This document shows positions 5,159 to 7,543 of a DNA stretch of 7,543 nt, piece after piece. This DNA comes from JAKAXG01 sp035702985 (GTDB lineage Bacteria > Actinomycetota > Acidimicrobiia > Acidimicrobiales > Palsa-688): NCBI GenBank assembly GCA_035702985.1, contig DASSZD010000153.1, forward strand, positions 1-7,543, read 5' to 3'. Below the pieces are notes generated by a model. It worked only from the letters and a program-made list of their open reading frames with translations. It did no database searches and was not told the DNA's origin. Every line of letters begins with the position of its first letter. Within the stretch, counting starts at the first letter, position 1. The position numbers and the translations under genes are program-made.

Positions 5159-5464
5159 GTGCCTGTGATCGTCGCCACCATTACCCCGAAGCCGGACAAG
5201 TTCGACGAGGTGGAGGCGGTGCTGGTCCGCGTCATCCCCGAGGTCCACACCGAGGACGGGTGCGAGCTGTACGCCCTCCACAGGGGCAAGGACCGCTTCG
5301 TGTTCGTCGAGCGGTGGCGGGACATGGCGGCCATGGCCGCTCACGGCAGCGGAGCGAACATCAAGGCGCTCAACGATGGCCTCAAGGGTCTGGTAGCCGG
5401 GCCCCCTGACGTCCAGATCCTCGACGCCGTGCCGGCCGGCGACGCCGCGAAGGGTGCCGTGTAG
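5159..5464 (+). CDS. Stand-alone ABM-domain protein (putative quinol monooxygenase family)
   Basis: This 101-residue protein consists of a single antibiotic-biosynthesis-monooxygenase (ABM, YgiN-like) domain with a dimeric alpha/beta-barrel fold. Family marks are the start PVIVATITPKPDKFDEVEAVL, then IPEVHTEDGCELYAL, RFVFVERWRD and the helix with AAHGSGANIKAL. Such proteins oxidise quinols or aromatic substrates without cofactors, or have lost activity; the substrate here cannot be told. H62 sits at a position often conserved in the family. I chose the GTG at 5159 because family proteins begin at MPV and a TANNNT -10 box places the transcript start close by. The frame is open from 5084, but that would overlap the TetR gene. 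The neighbour reads in the opposite direction, so there is no operon context. Confidence 0.82.
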   Translation: MPVIVATITPKPDKFDEVEAVLVRVIPEVHTEDGCELYALHRGKDRFVFVERWRDMAAMAAHGSGANIKALNDGLKGLVAGPPDVQILDAVPAGDAAKGAV

Positions 5465-5504
5465 CACCCGGCAGTACCGGAGCCCGCCCCTCCCGCTCGC
5501 CGGA

Positions 5505-6758
5505 TCAGCGGTTGCGCACCTCGCGGTAGGGTCGGCCCTTCGCCGGGTCGGGCTCCTTGGGCAGACCGAGGAAGCGCTCGCCGATGATGTTCTTCTGGAT
5601 CTCGTCGCTCCCGCCGGCGATCGACTGGCCCGGCACCGATATCAGGATCTCGGCAACGATGGCGTGGAGCGCATCCGACCCCTCGTCCCCGGCGAGCATC
5701 CCCCCGGCGCCGGCGATCAAGGCGTGGACCCTGTGAGCCTGACGAGCCACGTTGCTGAGAGCGAGCTTGCCGATGGAGCCCTCGGGGCCGGGCGGGCGGC
5801 CGATCGCCCGCGCCGCTCTGGCCCGCTCCGCGGTCCACTGGCTGGCCCTGTACATGGCGATCACCCGCCCGATCTCCTGACGTAGCAGCGGGTCCTTCTC
5901 GACGCCCCGGGCTCTGGCATGCTCGATGACAAGGTCGGCGCGCCCGGCCCGCTGCGGGTACCACGAGTAGACCTTTGCCAGCTCGGCTGCCTCCTCGCGC
6001 GCCTGGTCCAGGACCGGTCCGGGGTCGACGCCGTCGAAGACGTCGATCGAGGCGAAGAGGCTGAACCGCCGCTCGTGGGCGAGCGTGGCCAGGGCGGCGT
6101 TCCACCCCTTGCCGACCTCGCCGACGACCCAGTCCTTCGGGATGCGTGCGTCGGTCATGAACACCTCGTTGAACGAGGCGTGGTAGTTCATCTGCTTCAG
6201 CGGGCGCACCTCGACTCCCGGCTGCTTCATCGGCAGCACCAGGTAGGTGATGCCCTGGTGCTTGGGCACGTCCCAGTCGGTGCGTGCCACCAGCATCCCG
6301 AAGTCGGCGTGGTGGGCACTGGTGTTCCACACCTTCTGGCCGTTGACCACCCACTCGTCCCCGTCGAGGACGGCGGTGGTGGTCAGGCCGGCCAGATCGG
6401 ATCCGGCGCTCGGCTCGCTGAAGAGCTGGCACCACACCTCTTCACCCGTCAGAAGCGGCCGGAGGAACCTCTCGCGCATGTGGTCGGGGCCCTGCTCGAG
6501 GATCGTCGGGGCGGCCAGGCTGGCAGGTCCGGTGGCCGTCGCGGCGACGGCGTGGCAGTCCTGGATCTCGCTGCGGACCACCTCGTCAGACCACGCCGGC
6601 AACCCCCTGCCGTACCAGCGCTCCGGCCACGACGGCACCGCCCAGCCCGCCTCGACGAGCAGTTCCCGCCAGGCCCGCAGAGACAGGCTCGGGTCCCAGT
6701 GGCTCTTCACCCAGTCGCGCACCTCGGCGCGCAGCGCGTCCTCAGTCAACTCAGCCAT
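5505..6758 (-). CDS. Acyl-CoA dehydrogenase (FadE-like)
   Basis: This 417-residue FAD enzyme should oxidise an acyl-CoA thioester to its 2,3-enoyl form in the cytosol. Domains appear in the usual order: a helical N-terminal domain (about 1-105), a beta domain with WCQLFSEPSAGSDLAGLTT (109-127) and NGQKVWNTSAHHADFGMLVAR, and a C-terminal helical domain ending in PGQSIAGGSDEIQKNIIGER and FLGLP. At the canonical medium-chain catalytic-glutamate position there is glycine (AGGSDEIQ, G382). A glutamate stands in LAHERRFS (E229), at the position used by isovaleryl-CoA and long-chain enzymes. This pattern is common in actinobacterial FadE proteins. The substrate is unknown; some relatives act on steroid side chains as heteromers, but no partner gene is adjacent. 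I chose the ATG giving MAELTED because TATGAT, a good -10 box, lies 10 bases upstream and covers the alternative ATG at 6773. Confidence 0.9.
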   Translation of the reverse strand: MAELTEDALRAEVRDWVKSHWDPSLSLRAWRELLVEAGWAVPSWPERWYGRGLPAWSDEVVRSEIQDCHAVAATATGPASLAAPTILEQGPDHMRERFLRPLLTGEEVWCQLFSEPSAGSDLAGLTTTAVLDGDEWVVNGQKVWNTSAHHADFGMLVARTDWDVPKHQGITYLVLPMKQPGVEVRPLKQMNYHASFNEVFMTDARIPKDWVVGEVGKGWNAALATLAHERRFSLFASIDVFDGVDPGPVLDQAREEAAELAKVYSWYPQRAGRADLVIEHARARGVEKDPLLRQEIGRVIAMYRASQWTAERARAARAIGRPPGPEGSIGKLALSNVARQAHRVHALIAGAGGMLAGDEGSDALHAIVAEILISVPGQSIAGGSDEIQKNIIGERFLGLPKEPDPAKGRPYREVRNR

Positions 6759-6768
6759 TCCGCCGACG

Positions 6769-6774
6769 ATCATA
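6769..6774 (-). promoter_or_regulatory. Candidate -10 box of the acyl-CoA dehydrogenase gene
   Basis: TATGAT on the minus strand matches TATAAT at five of six positions, and its end lies ten bases before the ATG at 6758. A start a few bases before that ATG would give a nearly leaderless transcript. No convincing -35 box is seen. Confidence 0.45.
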
Positions 6775-6796
6775 CGGGCCCGACGTCCGGGTCGTA

Positions 6797-6829
6797 CGCC
6801 CCGCCTGGGCCCCGTTCCCAGGTGGGGCG
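6797..6829 (-). terminator. Strong hairpin between the small gene and the acyl-CoA dehydrogenase gene
   Basis: CGCCCC-G-CCTGGG (6797-6809) pairs with CCCAGG-T-GGGGCG (6817-6829) around a seven-base loop. There are twelve Watson-Crick pairs plus one position that is a G-U wobble in plus-strand RNA and an A-C mismatch in minus-strand RNA. It begins 30 bases past the stop of the leftward 90-residue gene and lies upstream of the dehydrogenase promoter, so it probably separates the two transcripts. No U-tract follows. Confidence 0.55.
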
Positions 6830-6858
6830 AAGGCCGGGGTCCGGTGCGGCGGCGCTGG

Positions 6859-7131
6859 CTAGGGCCGCTCCTCGACGAGGATGACCAGGCTCTCGGGCAC
6901 GACGCCGTCGTGCGCCATGGCCTCTGCGGCGGTGTCGCCCTGCATGGCGGCTCGCAGCTTCTCCATGTCGGGGACGTCCATGAGGACCGCCACCTGGGTG
7001 GGGTTTTCGGGGTTGACGAAGGTTCTTATGTTCGTGACCCCCATGGCCCCGAACACCTCCGCTCGCTTGGGCGAGGAAAGCCAGTGGTCTTTGTCCTTCG
7101 AAATATCGTGGTGCCCGATCACTGTGGGCAT
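6859..7131 (-). CDS. Small protein, possible alpha/beta-barrel fold, function unknown
   Basis: I do not recognise this 90-residue protein as a named family. It reads as alternating strands and helices: MPTVIGHHDIS, a helix-like block HWLSSPKRAEVFGAMG, the strand VTNIRTFVNPENPTQVAVLMDV, the helix MEKLRAAMQGDTAAEAMAHDG and a final strand SLVILVEE. This resembles small dimeric alpha/beta-barrel (ABM-like or cyclase-like) proteins, which is inference. Histidines H7 and H8 and the GVVPESL stretch near the end are candidate conserved positions. The ATG is set by a strong GGGAGGGG just upstream; the frame runs open to 7401, but the extension is arginine/proline-rich and crosses repeat-rich intergenic DNA. 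It is transcribed toward the acyl-CoA dehydrogenase gene but separated from it by a strong hairpin. Confidence 0.68.
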   Translation of the reverse strand: MPTVIGHHDISKDKDHWLSSPKRAEVFGAMGVTNIRTFVNPENPTQVAVLMDVPDMEKLRAAMQGDTAAEAMAHDGVVPESLVILVEERP

Positions 7132-7199
7132 GGCCCCTCCCTCTGTCCGGTCCACGCGACGCTGGCCGCCAGCGCGGTCGATGGAGCGTAGACAGCCGT

Positions 7200-7310
7200 G
7201 GATGGGCTGACCGGGTGAAGTGCCCATCCGTGCAGGCGCCCGGTCAGGCCCGGGCGCCGGCCGGCGACCCTCCGTCCAGCATCGGCCGCCGCCACCTACA
7301 GGTCGGTGGC
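7200..7310. repeat. Three inverted repeats in the divergent intergenic region
   Basis: The 200-bp region 7132-7331 between divergent genes holds three successive inverted repeats: GGATGGGC/GCCCATCC (7200-7207 and 7222-7229), GGCGCCCGG/CCGGGCGCC (7235-7243 and 7250-7258) and GCCACC/GGTGGC (7291-7296 and 7305-7310). They could be operators or a structured leader of the rightward gene. The base composition makes chance stems likely. No clear promoter was identified. Confidence 0.3.
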
Positions 7311-7331
7311 TCCCAGCACCAAGATGATGGG

Positions 7332-7543
7332 ATGAAGATGGCTTCGTTGATCCGGCGACGTCCGCCGGTGGTGCCCGTGGGCACCTACACCTACTGGTCA
7401 TGGCCGCCGACCGGCTCGGGCTACGAGGAGATGTCCTGGGACCTCGAGCCGCGGACCGACCCCTCGCCCGTCGGCTACTTCTGGAGCCACCAGGTGGCGG
7501 TGGTCGGCGGGGAGAGCGCCTACCTGGGGCTACAGACCCAGGG
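7332..7543 (+). CDS. Start of an unrecognised gene, cut by the window end
   Basis: An open frame with strongly GC-biased third positions begins at ATG 7332 (a second ATG is at 7338) and runs off the end without a stop. The 70 visible residues begin MKMASLIRRRPP, followed by VVPVGTYTYWSWPPTGSGYEEM, an aspartate/proline-containing stretch, and GYFWSHQVAVVGGESAYLGLQTQ. The aromatic and glycine-rich pattern looks like the start of a beta-sandwich protein, perhaps extracellular or carbohydrate-binding, but no clear signal peptide is seen and no family is assigned. The ribosome site is weak (AAGATGATGG). The frame has no stop close upstream, so the start is uncertain. Confidence 0.55.
   Translation, partial: MKMASLIRRRPPVVPVGTYTYWSWPPTGSGYEEMSWDLEPRTDPSPVGYFWSHQVAVVGGESAYLGLQTQ

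Noticed and set aside
5477..5502. Possible terminator between the convergent ABM and dehydrogenase genes
   Set aside because: The best stem, CCGG plus AGC with a two-base bulge, is weak and has no T-run, so it does not exceed what chance gives at this GC content.
5341..6435. 364-codon minus-strand open frame
   Set aside because: It is a shadow of the acyl-CoA dehydrogenase frame, with an arginine/glycine/proline-rich translation.
5919..6884. 321-codon plus-strand open frame
   Set aside because: It is antisense to the acyl-CoA dehydrogenase and its composition is that of a shadow frame (Val, His, Leu, Arg blocks).
1..7543. Transposon, CRISPR, tRNA or prophage content
   Set aside because: No transposase or integrase motifs, regular direct repeats, tRNA-like cloverleafs or phage structural genes were seen on either strand.

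Overview
The window is a compact, very GC-rich stretch that looks like an actinobacterial chromosome. The signs are strongly GC-biased third codon positions, frequent GTG starts, 4-bp GTGA gene overlaps, apparent leaderless promoters with TANNNT -10 boxes, and gene families typical of the phylum: a CadI/ArsI metalloenzyme, a mycobacterial-type ArsC, a ClpX-type zinc-finger HTH protein and a FadE-like acyl-CoA dehydrogenase. No RNA gene, CRISPR array, insertion sequence or prophage marker was seen. Placement below phylum is not possible from the sequence alone.

Region 1 (4-2474) is an arsenic-resistance divergon. An ArsR-family repressor reads rightward. An arsI/cadI-like glyoxalase-fold gene, an ACR3 arsenite efflux pump and a low-molecular-weight-phosphatase-type arsenate reductase read leftward as one operon. 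A 68-bp intergenic region between the two directions carries a CATCGA-N6-TCGATG inverted repeat, the probable ArsR operator. ArsC reduces As(V) to As(III), ACR3 exports As(III), and the ArsI/CadI protein may act on organoarsenicals or bind thiophilic metals.

Region 2 (2475-3281) holds a convergent hairpin, then a leftward stand-alone ClpX-type C4 zinc-finger/HTH protein with a convincing promoter and paired TCAGG-type inverted repeats. A short YdeI/OmpD-associated-family protein follows. Its GTG start overlaps the stop of the gene in region 3, so these two are translationally coupled.

Region 3 (3278-5103) is a regulator/membrane-protein pair. A six-helix membrane protein of the DUF3533/YhgE-like, ABC-2-like type reads leftward, and a TetR-family repressor reads rightward. 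Between them is a striking 29-bp palindrome with two perfect 14-bp arms, almost certainly the TetR operator.

Region 4 (5104-7543) contains a leaderless stand-alone antibiotic-biosynthesis-monooxygenase (ABM) domain protein reading right, then a convergent acyl-CoA dehydrogenase that lacks the canonical catalytic glutamate but has the alternative one. Next come a strong terminator-like hairpin, a small unrecognised protein that may have an alpha/beta-barrel fold, and a 200-bp divergent intergenic region rich in inverted repeats. The start of an unrecognised rightward gene runs off the window end.

No wholly new multi-gene system is evident. The most noteworthy items are the TetR palindrome with its membrane protein-YdeI pair, the cysteine-rich tail of the ArsI/CadI protein, the cysteine layout of ArsR, and the self-contained control region of the zinc-finger protein.
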